Source of the DNA: Aquimarina sp. Aq78
GTDB lineage: Bacteria; Bacteroidota; Bacteroidia; Flavobacteriales; Flavobacteriaceae
NCBI RefSeq assembly: GCF_900299525.1
Contig: NZ_OMKA01000026.1
Coordinates: forward strand, 248,001-312,000
Length of the DNA stretch: 64,000 nt
Direction of reading: 5' to 3'
Below, piece by piece: positions 25,310 through 34,579 of the stretch. The position numbers and the translations under genes are program-made. The notes under the pieces were generated by a model. The model searched no databases. It was not told the DNA's origin and was given only the letters and a program-made list of their open reading frames with translations. Positions within the stretch are counted from its first letter, which is position 1. Each line of letters begins with the position of its first letter.

Positions 25310-25966
25310 ATGAAAGCAATAACAAATTTAGTAAAGGGGATGATGATAGTGATGGTATCGCTATTGATCTTTTCATGCTCTGATGGGGAAGATGGAGCAA
25401 TTGGGCCTGCGGGTCAAGATGGAGTTAACGGAGCTGATGGTGCAAATGGAGCAGACGGTAATGATGGTGCCAATGGTACTGATGGCGAAAACGGTGATGA
25501 TGGTTCCCCAGGAACAGCCAATGTAATGTATTCTGATTGGATTGCAAGGGATTTTGAAACCAATGTACCGGCCGAAACTAACGAGCAACTTCTCACTTCT
25601 TTTAATCTTGCCGAATTCAATCTGAATGAAGATGTAATACTGGTCTATGGGCGACATGAAGTAAACATCCTAGTCTCTGAAATCAAACAACTTCCATATA
25701 TACTTGCTTCACAAAATGAATTCTACACCTTTGAGGTTTCAAGTTTTAGTGGTGGCAGTTCGTTACGAATCGAAGTATCTACATTGGATGGAGGAACTAA
25801 CTTGTTTACATTTTTTGATGATTTCAGATATGTGATTATACCTGGTGGGGTTTCGACTTCTAGTAGTGCCGCTTCAGGTGGACTTGAATCTGGATCCAAA
25901 TCTGCAGAAGATTATAAAAACATGTCTTATGAAGAGATTAAAACTTTATTTAATATCCCAGAATAA
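25310..25966 (+). CDS. Collagen-like repeat lipoprotein
   Basis: This 218-residue lipoprotein has its lipobox Cys at residue 23 (LLIFSCSDGED). From about residue 29 there are some thirteen Gly-X-Y triplets (GPAGQDGVNGADGANG and on to GSPG) that can form a collagen triple helix, making the protein a trimer. The C-terminal part (about 70-195) looks like a beta-rich globular domain followed by a Ser/Ala/Gly-rich linker and a short helix (YEEIKTLFNIPE). Such proteins are surface-exposed stalk or adhesin-like molecules in bacteria; the role here is inferred. Dyad copy 4 drives it and the start codon is 27 bp past the -7 box. Confidence 0.8.
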   Translation: MKAITNLVKGMMIVMVSLLIFSCSDGEDGAIGPAGQDGVNGADGANGADGNDGANGTDGENGDDGSPGTANVMYSDWIARDFETNVPAETNEQLLTSFNLAEFNLNEDVILVYGRHEVNILVSEIKQLPYILASQNEFYTFEVSSFSGGSSLRIEVSTLDGGTNLFTFFDDFRYVIIPGGVSTSSSAASGGLESGSKSAEDYKNMSYEEIKTLFNIPE

Positions 25967-26000
25967 TCTTTATAGCCAATCATTAATTTGAATTATGTAT

Positions 26001-26034
26001 AGTGAGCAATGCCCTTGTATTGCTCACTTTTTTA
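26001..26034 (+). terminator. Terminator after the collagen-like gene
   Basis: AGTGAGCAAT pairs with ATTGCTCACT, followed by a T-run; it marks the end of the accessory region. Confidence 0.85.
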
Positions 26035-26140
26035 TATGAATAAATTCTGAAATTTGAATGTTATAAATGGTGCTGAGATATAATTTATCATTTGCTGCTC
26101 TATTTTTTTAGCCTAAATTAGTAGTCCTAAATTCTTTTTT

Positions 26141-26536
26141 ATGACGCTTACTATGAGTATTCCGGCCTTGTTATTTCCTGCAATATCATTAACTATGCTG
26201 GCCTATAATGCAAGGTATTTAGCTATTGCAGCATTGATACGGCAATTACATGAGGAATATTTGACTTCACGATCAAAAAACACCGTATTACAGATCAAAA
26301 ATTTAAGAAAACGATTATGGTTGATTAGAAATATGCAAGCCATAGCTATCGCTAGCTTTCTCACCAGTGTAATTACCATGTTTTTATTGTATATAGAAAA
26401 GATGTCCTGGGCTAATATAGTATTTGGCATTAGTCTTTTTTTACTTATGATTTCACTTTTTTTATCATTTATAGAAGTTCAGATTTCTACCAAAGCACTT
26501 GCTATTAGGCTTAATAGAATCGAAGAGGATACGTAA
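26141..26536 (+). CDS. DUF2721 family membrane protein
   Basis: This 131-residue integral membrane protein has three helices: about 5-25, where 'IPALLFPAISLTMLAYNARY' is the DUF2721 start, then about 65-86, then about 90-112. A basic cytosolic loop (LRKRLWLIRN) lies between the first two. DUF2721 proteins are widespread and have no assigned role. It precedes the PAS kinase gene by 34 bp on the same strand, so the two could be co-transcribed, but no functional link is shown. Confidence 0.75.
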   Translation: MTLTMSIPALLFPAISLTMLAYNARYLAIAALIRQLHEEYLTSRSKNTVLQIKNLRKRLWLIRNMQAIAIASFLTSVITMFLLYIEKMSWANIVFGISLFLLMISLFLSFIEVQISTKALAIRLNRIEEDT

Positions 26537-26570
26537 GAAATCCTTATCTTGTTATGATAAATAGTGCCGA

Positions 26571-28022
26571 ATGCTTCAAAATGAACTTTTTAATAATGTA
26601 ATTCAAGATTTCAATGCTGGATATTGGGAACTATATGATGATCCAGAAAAAGAAGTTTGGTCAAAAAAGTTTTATGATAGTTTAGGATATACAAAAGATG
26701 AATTAGAGTCAAAAATAGATTATTTTTTAGAACACTTGATACACCAGGATGATATTGAGTTATTTAGAGATAATTTTTTTAGCTATCGACGTAATGCTGT
26801 AAATTTTAAGCAACATATAAAAATTCTCGATAAAAAAGGAAATTATAAACTATATAGATGCGCAACTAATGATGAATTACCTGTAAATATAAAATCTAAG
26901 ATTAACCTTATCTTTTTTATTGAAATCAAACTAGAACCTGAGCAGGATATTACAAAAGATAATTTCTACTATAAAGAAACTGCCCAAATGACAGCTACGG
27001 GGAGTTGGTATGTAGATTTTGAGGAAAGGAAAAGTTTCTGGGATTTTGAAACCAGAAGAATTTTAGAATATGCCGATGATTATATTCCTTCTCTTAAGGA
27101 TTCTGCCAACTACTACGCAGAGGATTCGAGGCAACAAGCAGCAGATTTGTTTTTTAATTGTGCGATGGTAGGTACACCTTTTAATACCGAAATAAAGATG
27201 GTAACCGCTAACAATAGAGTGTTTTGGGTACGAGCCATAGGAAAACCGGTATATAATGAAAATAAAGAAATAATTGGGATTAGAGGTGTTTTTCAGGACA
27301 TAGATGAAATCAAAAGAAAAGAATTAAATCTGCAAATGTCAATCGATATTATCGCATCTCAGAACTCTAGACTATTCAATTTTGCTCATATCGTATCCCA
27401 CAATCTTAGGTCGCATACCAGTAATCTGTCTTTATTAGTACAATTGATTGAAGATATAGATAACCCCGAGGAAAAGATTGGATTGATCAAAGAAATTAAA
27501 CAGATATCATATAGTCTAAATACAACCATTGAACACCTAAATGAGATTGTAGCGATACACACAAATAAGGATCAGGAAAAAAAACCTGTCAAATTTCAGG
27601 ATGCTTTTAATTTGGTTACAAGCGGAATCGGACAAATGATTTCTATGAGTAAGACTAAAATTAAGACAGATTTTAGTGAATTAAATACGATTAATTATAT
27701 TTCTGCGTATTTAGAGAGTATCCTGTTAAATTTAATAACAAATGCTATAAAATATAAACATAAGGATAGAGACCCGGTAGTAGAAATCAAAAGCTATTCT
27801 ATAGGTAGTAAAGAGTGTTTAAAAGTCACAGATAATGGTAGCGGAATTGATATGAAACTGTTCAAGGATAAAATATTTGGGATGTATAAAACATTTCATT
27901 ACAATAAGGATGCAGTAGGAATCGGATTGTTTTTAACAAAAAATCAGGTAGAATCATTAGGTGGAAAAATTACTGTAGAGAGCGAAGTGGATAAAGGAAC
28001 AACTTTTATAATTGAATTTTAA
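26571..28022 (+). CDS. Soluble PAS-PAS sensor histidine kinase
   Basis: This 483-residue cytoplasmic kinase lacks TM segments. Two PAS domains (about 10-115, with WELYDDPEKEVWSKKFYDSLGY; about 135-250, with GSWYVDFEERKSFWDFETRR and a PAC-like IIGIRGVFQDIDE) precede the dimerisation helix. His277 in HIVSHNLRSH is the expected phosphorylation site. The ATPase domain has the N box NLITNAIKYKH, the G1 box VTDNGSGID and the G2 box GIGLFLTKNQVESLGG. It should sense an intracellular signal or redox state, and probably passes phosphate to the receiver protein encoded 21 bp downstream. Confidence 0.88.
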   Translation: MLQNELFNNVIQDFNAGYWELYDDPEKEVWSKKFYDSLGYTKDELESKIDYFLEHLIHQDDIELFRDNFFSYRRNAVNFKQHIKILDKKGNYKLYRCATNDELPVNIKSKINLIFFIEIKLEPEQDITKDNFYYKETAQMTATGSWYVDFEERKSFWDFETRRILEYADDYIPSLKDSANYYAEDSRQQAADLFFNCAMVGTPFNTEIKMVTANNRVFWVRAIGKPVYNENKEIIGIRGVFQDIDEIKRKELNLQMSIDIIASQNSRLFNFAHIVSHNLRSHTSNLSLLVQLIEDIDNPEEKIGLIKEIKQISYSLNTTIEHLNEIVAIHTNKDQEKKPVKFQDAFNLVTSGIGQMISMSKTKIKTDFSELNTINYISAYLESILLNLITNAIKYKHKDRDPVVEIKSYSIGSKECLKVTDNGSGIDMKLFKDKIFGMYKTFHYNKDAVGIGLFLTKNQVESLGGKITVESEVDKGTTFIIEF

Positions 28023-28043
28023 AAACAAATAACCCCACAGATC

Positions 28044-28457
28044 ATGAGTCATAAAATAGGATTAGCTTGTATTATTGATGACGACAATATGTATGTAAAT
28101 CTTGTAAAAAGGATTGTAGAAGCAAAAAACCTTTGTAAAAACTTAATGGTATTTCAAAATGGTAAGGATGCTCTTAATTATTTTGAAGCTATTTTGACTA
28201 ATTTAAATAAAAAGACAATTCCCGAAATAATATTTCTTGATTTAAATATGCCAGTAATGGATGGATGGGAATTTTTGGATAACTTCACTAAAATCAAAAA
28301 CAAACTCGGAAAAACAATTACACTATACATTGTAAGCTCCTCAATTAACCCAGTAGATATAGAAAGGGCAAAAAGCATTAATACGGTAAAAGATTATCTT
28401 ATAAAACCAGTTACAATAGAAGATTTAGAGACTATCTTTTTAAAGCAAACTTTATAA
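28044..28457 (+). CDS. Stand-alone response regulator receiver protein
   Basis: This 137-residue CheY-like protein has an acidic pocket in IIDDDNMY (about 11-18), the phosphoacceptor Asp66 in IFLDLNMPVMDGWEF, a Ser/Thr switch in YIVSSS, and the conserved Lys in YLIKPV. It has no output domain, so it must act through protein contacts, as in the Rcp1/CheY style of receivers paired with PAS kinases. It is likely co-transcribed with the kinase gene. The transcript ends at a hairpin that begins at the stop codon. Confidence 0.88.
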   Translation: MSHKIGLACIIDDDNMYVNLVKRIVEAKNLCKNLMVFQNGKDALNYFEAILTNLNKKTIPEIIFLDLNMPVMDGWEFLDNFTKIKNKLGKTITLYIVSSSINPVDIERAKSINTVKDYLIKPVTIEDLETIFLKQTL

Positions 28458-28488
28458 AAAAAGCTTCACGTATAGAGAAGCTTTTTTT
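28456..28488. terminator. Bidirectional terminator between receiver and pyk genes
   Basis: GCTTC and GAAGC arms, extended by A7/T7 runs, lie between convergent genes. Confidence 0.8.
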
Positions 28489-28512
28489 AAAATATTCTAT
28501 TGAAGGAATTTC

Positions 28513-29940
28513 TTAGATTTGCGATACCCTAAGCGTATTTACCATTCCTTTTGCGGTGATAGGCATTGCTGCAAGATTAATCAACATATCTCCCTGCTCT
28601 ACAAACCCACGTTCCAGTGCAATTTTATTAATATCTTCTACAGTTTCATCGGTACTTACGAACTTATCATAATAAAAAGCTTTTACTCCCCATAAGAGGC
28701 TAAGCTGAGATAAGATTCTATGATTACTGGTAAAGACCAGAATATGAGCATCAGGCCTCCATGCAGAAATTTGAAATGCTGTATAACCACTATTGGTAAG
28801 AGTACAGATTGCTTTGGCATCAATATCATTTGCCATGTGCGCAGCATGATAACAAATAGATTTTGTAATAAATCTATTTGTTCTGATGTGAGGAGGGTTT
28901 TGAGGAACCGTTATTAAATCAGAATTTTCTACACTTTTAATAATATTAGACATAGTTTCGATCACCTGTACAGGATATTTCCCTACAGAAGTTTCTCCTG
29001 ATAGCATAACGGCATCAGCTCCATCCATTACAGAGTTGGCTACATCATTTACCTCGGCACGTGTTGGCGTAAGGCTATCGATCATTGTCTCCATCATCTG
29101 TGTGGCAATAATGACAGGTATTCTGGCAGTTTTAGCTTTGAGCACTAAATTTTTCTGAATTAAAGGTACTTCCTGAGCAGGAATTTCTACACCAAGATCT
29201 CCTCTTGCCACCATCAATCCATCGCAATAAGCTACAATCTTATCAATATTTTCTACTCCTTCAGGCTTCTCTATTTTAGCAATAATTGGAATTTTATGAT
29301 CACTATGTTCTTTTATGAGATCTTGTAATTGTATTAAATCCTGGGCATGACGCACAAAAGATAATGCCATCCAATCAACTCCTTGTTCGCATGCAAAAAT
29401 TGCATCTTTTATATCTTTTTCTGTTAGTGCCGGTAAAGAAATACTAGTATTAGGAAGGTTCACTCCTTTTTTAGATTTTAGAGGGCCTCCTTGTATCACT
29501 TTGGTCTTAACCGTATCTTTTTTGTTAGAAGAAATAACTTCAAAAATTAACTTACCATCGTCTAATAATATTCTTTCGCCTGCTTTTACATCTTTTGGGA
29601 AACTTTCATAATTCATATAGACCTCTTTAGAAGTGCCTTCAAAAGGTTTACCGGTTACAAAATTGATTACATCACCATCATTAGCAATAATATCTCTTTT
29701 CATAACACCTACACGCAATTTAGGGCCTTGTAAGTCTCCTAGTATAGACGCATTGTAGCCATGTTCTTTACTTAGTTTTCGTATAATCTTTATGCGCTCT
29801 TTGACATCACTATAATCAGCATGAGAAAAATTTATTCTGAAAACATTTACACCTGCTTCCAACATTTTTTTTAATATCTCTTCACTACTTGTCGCGGGTC
29901 CAAGAGTAGCGACTATTTTAGTTCTTTTACGTTTTGGCAT
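28513..29940 (-). CDS. pyk: Pyruvate kinase
   Basis: This 475-residue cytoplasmic enzyme makes ATP and pyruvate from phosphoenolpyruvate and ADP in the last step of glycolysis. The start TKIVATLGPATSS and NVFRINFSHA, the active-site signature IPIIAKIEKPEGVENID, the MVARGDLGVEIP loop, and VMLSGETSVGKYPV are all present. Length matches the bacterial type I enzyme. Its ATG overlaps the stop of the IPExxxVDY gene by one base (TAATG), so translation is coupled and the genes are co-transcribed. Confidence 0.97.
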   Translation of the reverse strand: MPKRKRTKIVATLGPATSSEEILKKMLEAGVNVFRINFSHADYSDVKERIKIIRKLSKEHGYNASILGDLQGPKLRVGVMKRDIIANDGDVINFVTGKPFEGTSKEVYMNYESFPKDVKAGERILLDDGKLIFEVISSNKKDTVKTKVIQGGPLKSKKGVNLPNTSISLPALTEKDIKDAIFACEQGVDWMALSFVRHAQDLIQLQDLIKEHSDHKIPIIAKIEKPEGVENIDKIVAYCDGLMVARGDLGVEIPAQEVPLIQKNLVLKAKTARIPVIIATQMMETMIDSLTPTRAEVNDVANSVMDGADAVMLSGETSVGKYPVQVIETMSNIIKSVENSDLITVPQNPPHIRTNRFITKSICYHAAHMANDIDAKAICTLTNSGYTAFQISAWRPDAHILVFTSNHRILSQLSLLWGVKAFYYDKFVSTDETVEDINKIALERGFVEQGDMLINLAAMPITAKGMVNTLRVSQI

Positions 29941-30431
29941 TATTCGAATATTAGGTTGTTCTTTGATTTAAGTGTAGCATATTCTAAAGAATATGCTGTT
30001 ATAATTTGTGAAATGGTAAGCATGTCTATAAGTAAAGATTTACTTGAAAAATTTGATGCTTCAGTTTCAATTTTTAGAAAATAATCTACATTTTTTAATT
30101 CTGGAATTAAATATTTTGTGGTATGTGTATTCTCTATAGTGGTAAACAGCCCTTCAGAAATCTTATTTTCTGATTTTATTTGGGATTGAAATTTATTTCC
30201 CATAAGACTATATGTGCTATATTGAAAATGATCATCATACTGGTACAATGGAAAATTTGCCGTGAGATCATTATACTCAAAATTAATATCTTCTTTTTTT
30301 CTATAGAGCTTTAAATTCAGGTTTTTATTCAATAAAAAAGCCAACCGATATGAAGCTAATGAACAATGAATGGCAATGAGTTCATAATCATCATCGGCAA
30401 AGGCATCTAATACTAACCGTTGAACAGCCAC
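29940..30431 (-). CDS. IPExxxVDY family protein
   Basis: This is a small cytoplasmic protein (163 residues from GTG 30431) carrying the motif IPELKNVDY that names a Bacteroidota-specific family of unknown function. It also has the typical N-terminal block 'FADDDYELIAIHCSLASYRLAFLLN'. The frame is open to a TTG at 30488 (182 residues), but family members usually begin near 'xAVQRLVLD', which favours the GTG; this start is uncertain. It sits between rnc and pyk and is joined to pyk by a one-base overlap. The context suggests a core-genome role, possibly regulatory, but none is known. Confidence 0.8.
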   Translation of the reverse strand: MAVQRLVLDAFADDDYELIAIHCSLASYRLAFLLNKNLNLKLYRKKEDINFEYNDLTANFPLYQYDDHFQYSTYSLMGNKFQSQIKSENKISEGLFTTIENTHTTKYLIPELKNVDYFLKIETEASNFSSKSLLIDMLTISQIITAYSLEYATLKSKNNLIFE

Positions 30432-30612
30432 TTTGATTTTTTTTGTTTCCGATTTAACGCGAAATATACAAATAAATTCACCTAACAAGTTTAATTAGAG
30501 ATAAAGTTATTTTACGAAAACGATTGAGTTAGTATCTTTTAACTATAAAAAAAATAGTTTTTCGAGTATGTGTATATTTTGCTTAATTTGATAAGAAAAA
30601 TTCTAATGTTAT

Positions 30613-31347
30613 TTAGATGTTTATTTTAGATTGAAATGCAAAATAAGCTCTTTTTGAAGCTTTTTCTTCTGCTTTCTTTTTTGAAGTAGCTCTTGCTTTT
30701 GCAACTACTTTATCATCTATCCATAATTTTACGGCAAAATGTTTCATTTCATCCTTACCGGTATCTTCATATACTTCGTAACTAAATACTTTTTTCTCTT
30801 TTTGACACCATTCTATCAATAAGCTTTTGTAACTAATGATTTGTCCTTCGAGGCTTTCGATATCAACATATGGATTGATTACAGCTTCTTTAATAAATCG
30901 TTCGCAATATGCAAAGCCACGATCCAGGTAAATGGCACCTATTAGTGCTTCAAAAAGGTTTCCATGTATATTTATTCCAAATTGAGATTTAGGAATATTG
31001 GTTCGCACCAGTTCAATTAGTTTAAGATCTTTACCCAATTCATTAAGATGTTTTCTACTTACTACTTTGGCTCTCATTTTAGTCAAATACCCTTCATTGC
31101 CTTCAGGTACTTCTTTAAATAAATGGGCTGCGATAACACTACTTAACATGGCATCACCAAGAAATTCTAACCTTTCAAAATTAACAGCATTTCCTTTTTT
31201 GTCTTTTAAATTTAATGACCTATGAGTAAATGCTTTTTCGTAAGGTTTAATGTTTTTGGGCTTAAAATTTACTATTTTCTGAATTTTAGAAAAAAAATTC
31301 CCGTTCTTTTCAGAGCGGGAATTTAGTATGTTTCGAATAACATTCAT
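30613..31347 (-). CDS. rnc: Ribonuclease III
   Basis: This 244-residue endonuclease cuts double-stranded RNA, including rRNA precursors. The catalytic signature ERLEFLGDAML (about residues 59-69) and the later Glu in NLFEALIGAIYLDRG give the acidic active site. A C-terminal dsRNA-binding domain (about 168-240; YKSLLIEWCQK, KKKAEEKASKRAYFAF) follows. The start codon is directly adjacent to the fabF stop, so the two are translationally linked in the acpP-fabF-rnc operon common to Bacteroidota. Confidence 0.96.
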   Translation of the reverse strand: MNVIRNILNSRSEKNGNFFSKIQKIVNFKPKNIKPYEKAFTHRSLNLKDKKGNAVNFERLEFLGDAMLSSVIAAHLFKEVPEGNEGYLTKMRAKVVSRKHLNELGKDLKLIELVRTNIPKSQFGINIHGNLFEALIGAIYLDRGFAYCERFIKEAVINPYVDIESLEGQIISYKSLLIEWCQKEKKVFSYEVYEDTGKDEMKHFAVKLWIDDKVVAKARATSKKKAEEKASKRAYFAFQSKINI

Positions 31348-32601
31348 TTATTCGTTCAGTTTTTTAAATAACACACAAGCATTATGACCTCCGAAACCAA
31401 AAGTATTACTCATTGCGTATGTGATTTCACGTTTTTGAGCTTTGTTTAATGTCAAATTCAATGAAGAATCTATGTTTTCATCCACAGTAGTGTGATTGAT
31501 AGTAGGAGGTACTATACTTTTTTGCATAGCCAAAATAGAAGAAATAGCTTCTATAGCTCCAGCTGCACCAAGTAAGTGTCCTGTCATAGATTTCGTTGAA
31601 TTGATATTGATGTTAGGTGCATGATCTCCAAAAACCTTGGTAATAGCTTTCAATTCTGCAACATCTCCTAATGGAGTGGATGTTCCATGAGTGTTTATAG
31701 CGTCTACCTGTTCTGGTGATATACCTGCATCTTTTAAACAATTAAGCATCACGCGTTCTACACCTATTCCATCTGGATGCGGAGCTGTCATGTGATATGC
31801 ATCACTAGACATTCCACCACCAACGACTTCGGCATAGATTTTAGCACCTCGTGCTTTTGCGTGTTCATATTCTTCAAGAATGAGAGCTCCACTACCTTCT
31901 CCAAGAACGAAACCATCTCTGGTTGCGTCAAATGGTCTGGAGGCAGTTTCCGGACTTTCATTTCTTGTAGACAAAGCGTGCATCGCATTAAATCCTCCCA
32001 TACCAGCTATAGTAACAGCAGCTTCACTTCCTCCTGTAATGATAATATCACAATGGCCCAAACGAATATAGTTTAGAGCATCGATCATTGCATTTGCAGA
32101 AGAAGCACAAGCAGAAACTGTGGTATAGTTAGGTCCCATAAAACCATTTCGGATAGAAATATGACCAGGAGCAATATCGGCGATCATTTTCGGGATAAAG
32201 AAAGGATTGAAACGAGGTGTTCCATTTCCATTGGCATAGCCAATTACTTCTTCCTGAAAAGTTTCTATTCCGCCAATTCCTGCACCCCAGATCACACCAA
32301 CTCTAAATTTATCAACCTTTTCTAGGTCAATAGCAGCATCTTTTATAGCTTCTTCAGAAGATACAATAGCATACTGCGCGAATTTATCAAGTTTTCGTGC
32401 TTCTTTTCTATCAAAATAGTCTGTGGGAGAATAATTTTTGACTTCGCAAGCAAATTTAGTCTTGAAATTTTCGGTATCGAAATAAGTAATGGGGGCACAA
32501 CCGCTTTTTCCATTTACTAATCCATCCCAATATTCATCAATATTGTTACCTATAGGTGTTAATGCACCTAGTCCTGTGACTACAACTCGCTTAAGATTCA
32601 T
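31348..32601 (-). CDS. fabF: Beta-ketoacyl-ACP synthase II
   Basis: This 417-residue cytoplasmic condensing enzyme elongates acyl-ACP with malonyl-ACP in fatty acid synthesis. The Cys-His-His triad is visible: Cys in TVSACASSANAM, His in NTHGTSTPLGD, and His in KSMTGHLLGAAG. GFGGHNA near the C-terminus is the usual oxyanion-side loop. It lies 17 bp after acpP, its substrate carrier, and is fused in transcription with rnc. Confidence 0.97.
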   Translation of the reverse strand: MNLKRVVVTGLGALTPIGNNIDEYWDGLVNGKSGCAPITYFDTENFKTKFACEVKNYSPTDYFDRKEARKLDKFAQYAIVSSEEAIKDAAIDLEKVDKFRVGVIWGAGIGGIETFQEEVIGYANGNGTPRFNPFFIPKMIADIAPGHISIRNGFMGPNYTTVSACASSANAMIDALNYIRLGHCDIIITGGSEAAVTIAGMGGFNAMHALSTRNESPETASRPFDATRDGFVLGEGSGALILEEYEHAKARGAKIYAEVVGGGMSSDAYHMTAPHPDGIGVERVMLNCLKDAGISPEQVDAINTHGTSTPLGDVAELKAITKVFGDHAPNININSTKSMTGHLLGAAGAIEAISSILAMQKSIVPPTINHTTVDENIDSSLNLTLNKAQKREITYAMSNTFGFGGHNACVLFKKLNE

Positions 32602-32618
32602 ATTTTGTCGTGAAGTTA

Positions 32619-32852
32619 TTACTTTGCGTCTTCAATATAAGATATTGCTTGACCTACTGTTGCGATGTTTTCAGCTTGATCGTCTGGAATCTGAATATCG
32701 AATTCTTTTTCGAATTCCATAATCAATTCTACAGTGTCTAATGAATCAGCGCCTAAATCGTTTGTGAAACTAGCTTCATTTACAACTTCGTTTTCGTCTA
32801 CTCCTAATTTGTCAACGATTATCGCTTTTACTCTTGATGCAATGTCTGACAT
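32619..32852 (-). CDS. acpP: Acyl carrier protein
   Basis: This 77-residue acidic four-helix protein carries the growing acyl chain on a phosphopantetheine arm. The attachment Ser is in [16 protein letters not shown]. It is the first gene of the fatty-acid and RNase III operon. A TATTTTTG -7 box lies 31-39 bp upstream on the minus strand. Confidence 0.97.
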   Translation of the reverse strand: MSDIASRVKAIIVDKLGVDENEVVNEASFTNDLGADSLDTVELIMEFEKEFDIQIPDDQAENIATVGQAISYIEDAK

Positions 32853-32883
32853 AATGTTTAATTTTAATTTTTTAATTAGGTGG

Positions 32884-32891
32884 CAAAAATA
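32884..32891 (-). promoter_or_regulatory. -7 box of the acpP operon
   Basis: Reading the minus strand, TATTTTTG matches TAnnTTTG and lies 31 bp before the acpP start. A clear -33 element at the usual distance was not found. Confidence 0.5.
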
Positions 32892-33033
32892 AAAAACTTT
32901 ATTTTAAAACCCCACAATCCCATAAAAATGTATTTGTATTTTATCAAATATAGCGAAGTATTGCCTTTTTGCTGCCTAAAATTGAATAATAATTATTTTT
33001 TTTGTGCTCTCTAATTAACAACTTTATCATACT

Positions 33034-33618
33034 ATGAAGCGTATTATAATTTTTGCTTCCGGCTCAGGTACCAATGCCGAAAATATAATTAAGTACTTCC
33101 ACGAGCGAAAAATTGCCGAGGTTACACATGTGTTCTCTAACAACCTGCGTGCCAAAGTATTAAAAAGAGCTCACGCCCTGAAAGTAAAGGCGTTACACTT
33201 TGACAAAGAGTCATTTTATGACACAAATGAGGTGCTTAATATCTTAAAAGATGCCAAACCTGACATTATTGTACTAGCTGGGTTCTTATGGATTTTTCCT
33301 AAAAAAATCATCGAGACCTTCCCTGATAAGGTGATAAATGTTCATCCTGCATTATTACCAAAATATGGTGGAAAAGGAATGTATGGGCACCATGTACATG
33401 AAGCTGTAGTTAGAAATAAAGAAAAAGAAAGTGGCATTACAATCCATTATGTAAACGAACATTATGACGAGGGAGCGATAGTTTTTCAGGCTAAAACATC
33501 AATTTCTGAAGGAGATTCTGCCGATGATGTAGCACAGGCAATCCATAAATTAGAATATAAATATTTTCCAATCGTTATAGAAGAACTGCTTTTTGCTAAT
33601 AAAAAAAGTAATGAGTAG
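33034..33618 (+). CDS. purN: Phosphoribosylglycinamide formyltransferase
   Basis: This 194-residue enzyme transfers a formyl group from 10-formyl-tetrahydrofolate to GAR in purine synthesis. The N-terminal FASGSGTNAENII phosphate loop, the catalytic Asn-His pair in INVHPALLPKYGGKGMYG, and Asp in HYDEGAIVFQ are present. It starts at an ATG after an AT-rich leader, divergent from acpP. Length and motifs match PurN. Confidence 0.95.
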   Translation: MKRIIIFASGSGTNAENIIKYFHERKIAEVTHVFSNNLRAKVLKRAHALKVKALHFDKESFYDTNEVLNILKDAKPDIIVLAGFLWIFPKKIIETFPDKVINVHPALLPKYGGKGMYGHHVHEAVVRNKEKESGITIHYVNEHYDEGAIVFQAKTSISEGDSADDVAQAIHKLEYKYFPIVIEELLFANKKSNE

Positions 33619-33682
33619 TGTGCTTACTAGTTAGAAACGGAAGGAATATTGTAGAATACTATTAATATAGTTGTTTATTATA

Positions 33683-33759
33683 GCGTTCGAGCGGGCTATA
33701 CGTTACAATTCCTCTCCCGAATACTCGGGATGCGGTATTTTCACTACTATCCCTAACGC
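33683..33759. repeat. REP/MITE-like intergenic element
   Basis: A 77-bp stretch is more GC-rich than its surroundings. It is bounded by GCGTT and AACGC, and inside it TCCCGA pairs with TCGGGA. It resembles the dispersed palindromic elements seen between genes in Flavobacteria. Only one copy is visible in the window, so its repeat status is an inference. Confidence 0.4.
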
Positions 33760-33815
33760 AAAAAACCGTTTAAAAAGAAAAATTTCTATCAACCAACAAT
33801 GATCAACTAATAAGA

Positions 33816-34451
33816 ATGGCTAAGAAAGAAAAATTTTATGTGGTTTGGGAAGGACATACGCCTGGGATTTACACCAAGTGGAATGATTGTAAAGCGGCTG
33901 TTAAGGGATATGCCAATGCAAAGTATAAATCTTTTGATTCTTTTGATATTGCAAAAAAAGCATATAATGGAGATTATGAGGACTATAAAGGGAAGAGTAA
34001 ACCTAAAAAAATACTTACTGCAGCACAATTATCAAAAATAGGAGAACCTAATTTGTATTCTATAGCAGTAGATGCTGCTTCTAGTGGTAATCCTGGTAAG
34101 ATGGAATACAGGGGAGTAGATACCCAAACCGAAAAACAGCTTTTTCACCAGGGGCCTTTTAGACAGGGTACAAATAATATAGGAGAGTTTTTGGCACTTG
34201 TGCATGGTCTTGCATATCTTAAAAAGAAAAATAGTGATCGTATTATTTATTCTGATTCTAAAATAGCAATAGGATGGGTAAAACAAAAGACATGTAGAAC
34301 AAAGCTGAAACGAACTGCAAAAAACAAAGAAGTCTTTGATTTGGTAGATAGAGCAACACAATGGCTCAAAGAAAATACATATATGACTACAATTGTAAAA
34401 TGGGAAACCAAAGCATGGGGAGAAATACCTGCAGATTTTGGTAGAAAATAG
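33816..34451 (+). CDS. Viroplasmin-domain ribonuclease H
   Basis: This 211-residue cytoplasmic enzyme cuts RNA in RNA-DNA hybrids. The N-terminal viroplasmin-like domain (about 6-55; FYVVWEGHTPGIYTKWNDC) binds hybrid duplex. The RNase H domain follows (about 80-205) with Asp in YSIAVDAASSGNPG, Glu in NNIGEFLALVHGL, and Asp in IIYSDSKIAIGW as metal ligands; a fourth Asp lies near the C-terminus. The arrangement is that of eukaryotic-type RNase H1 as found in Bacteroidota. A terminator lies downstream. Confidence 0.88.
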   Translation: MAKKEKFYVVWEGHTPGIYTKWNDCKAAVKGYANAKYKSFDSFDIAKKAYNGDYEDYKGKSKPKKILTAAQLSKIGEPNLYSIAVDAASSGNPGKMEYRGVDTQTEKQLFHQGPFRQGTNNIGEFLALVHGLAYLKKKNSDRIIYSDSKIAIGWVKQKTCRTKLKRTAKNKEVFDLVDRATQWLKENTYMTTIVKWETKAWGEIPADFGRK

Positions 34452-34487
34452 CTTTAAAAAGATTTTTTAGGATAATAATGTATATGC

Positions 34488-34519
34488 AAAATGCTCCGGA
34501 AGAATACCGGAGCATTTTT
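34488..34519. terminator. Terminator between RNase H and metalloprotease genes
   Basis: AAAATGCTCCGG pairs with CCGGAGCATTTT over a seven-base loop, between convergent genes. Confidence 0.9.
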
Positions 34520-34579
34520 ATATAAATAAGATTTTTTAATCTAATGTATTGAACAAACTAGGTTTGTGATTACTTTATT

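Noticed and set aside
25373-25657. Minus-strand open frames over the collagen-like gene
   Set aside because: The Gly-X-Y codon repetition keeps several frames open; there is no signal, start site or family match on that strand.
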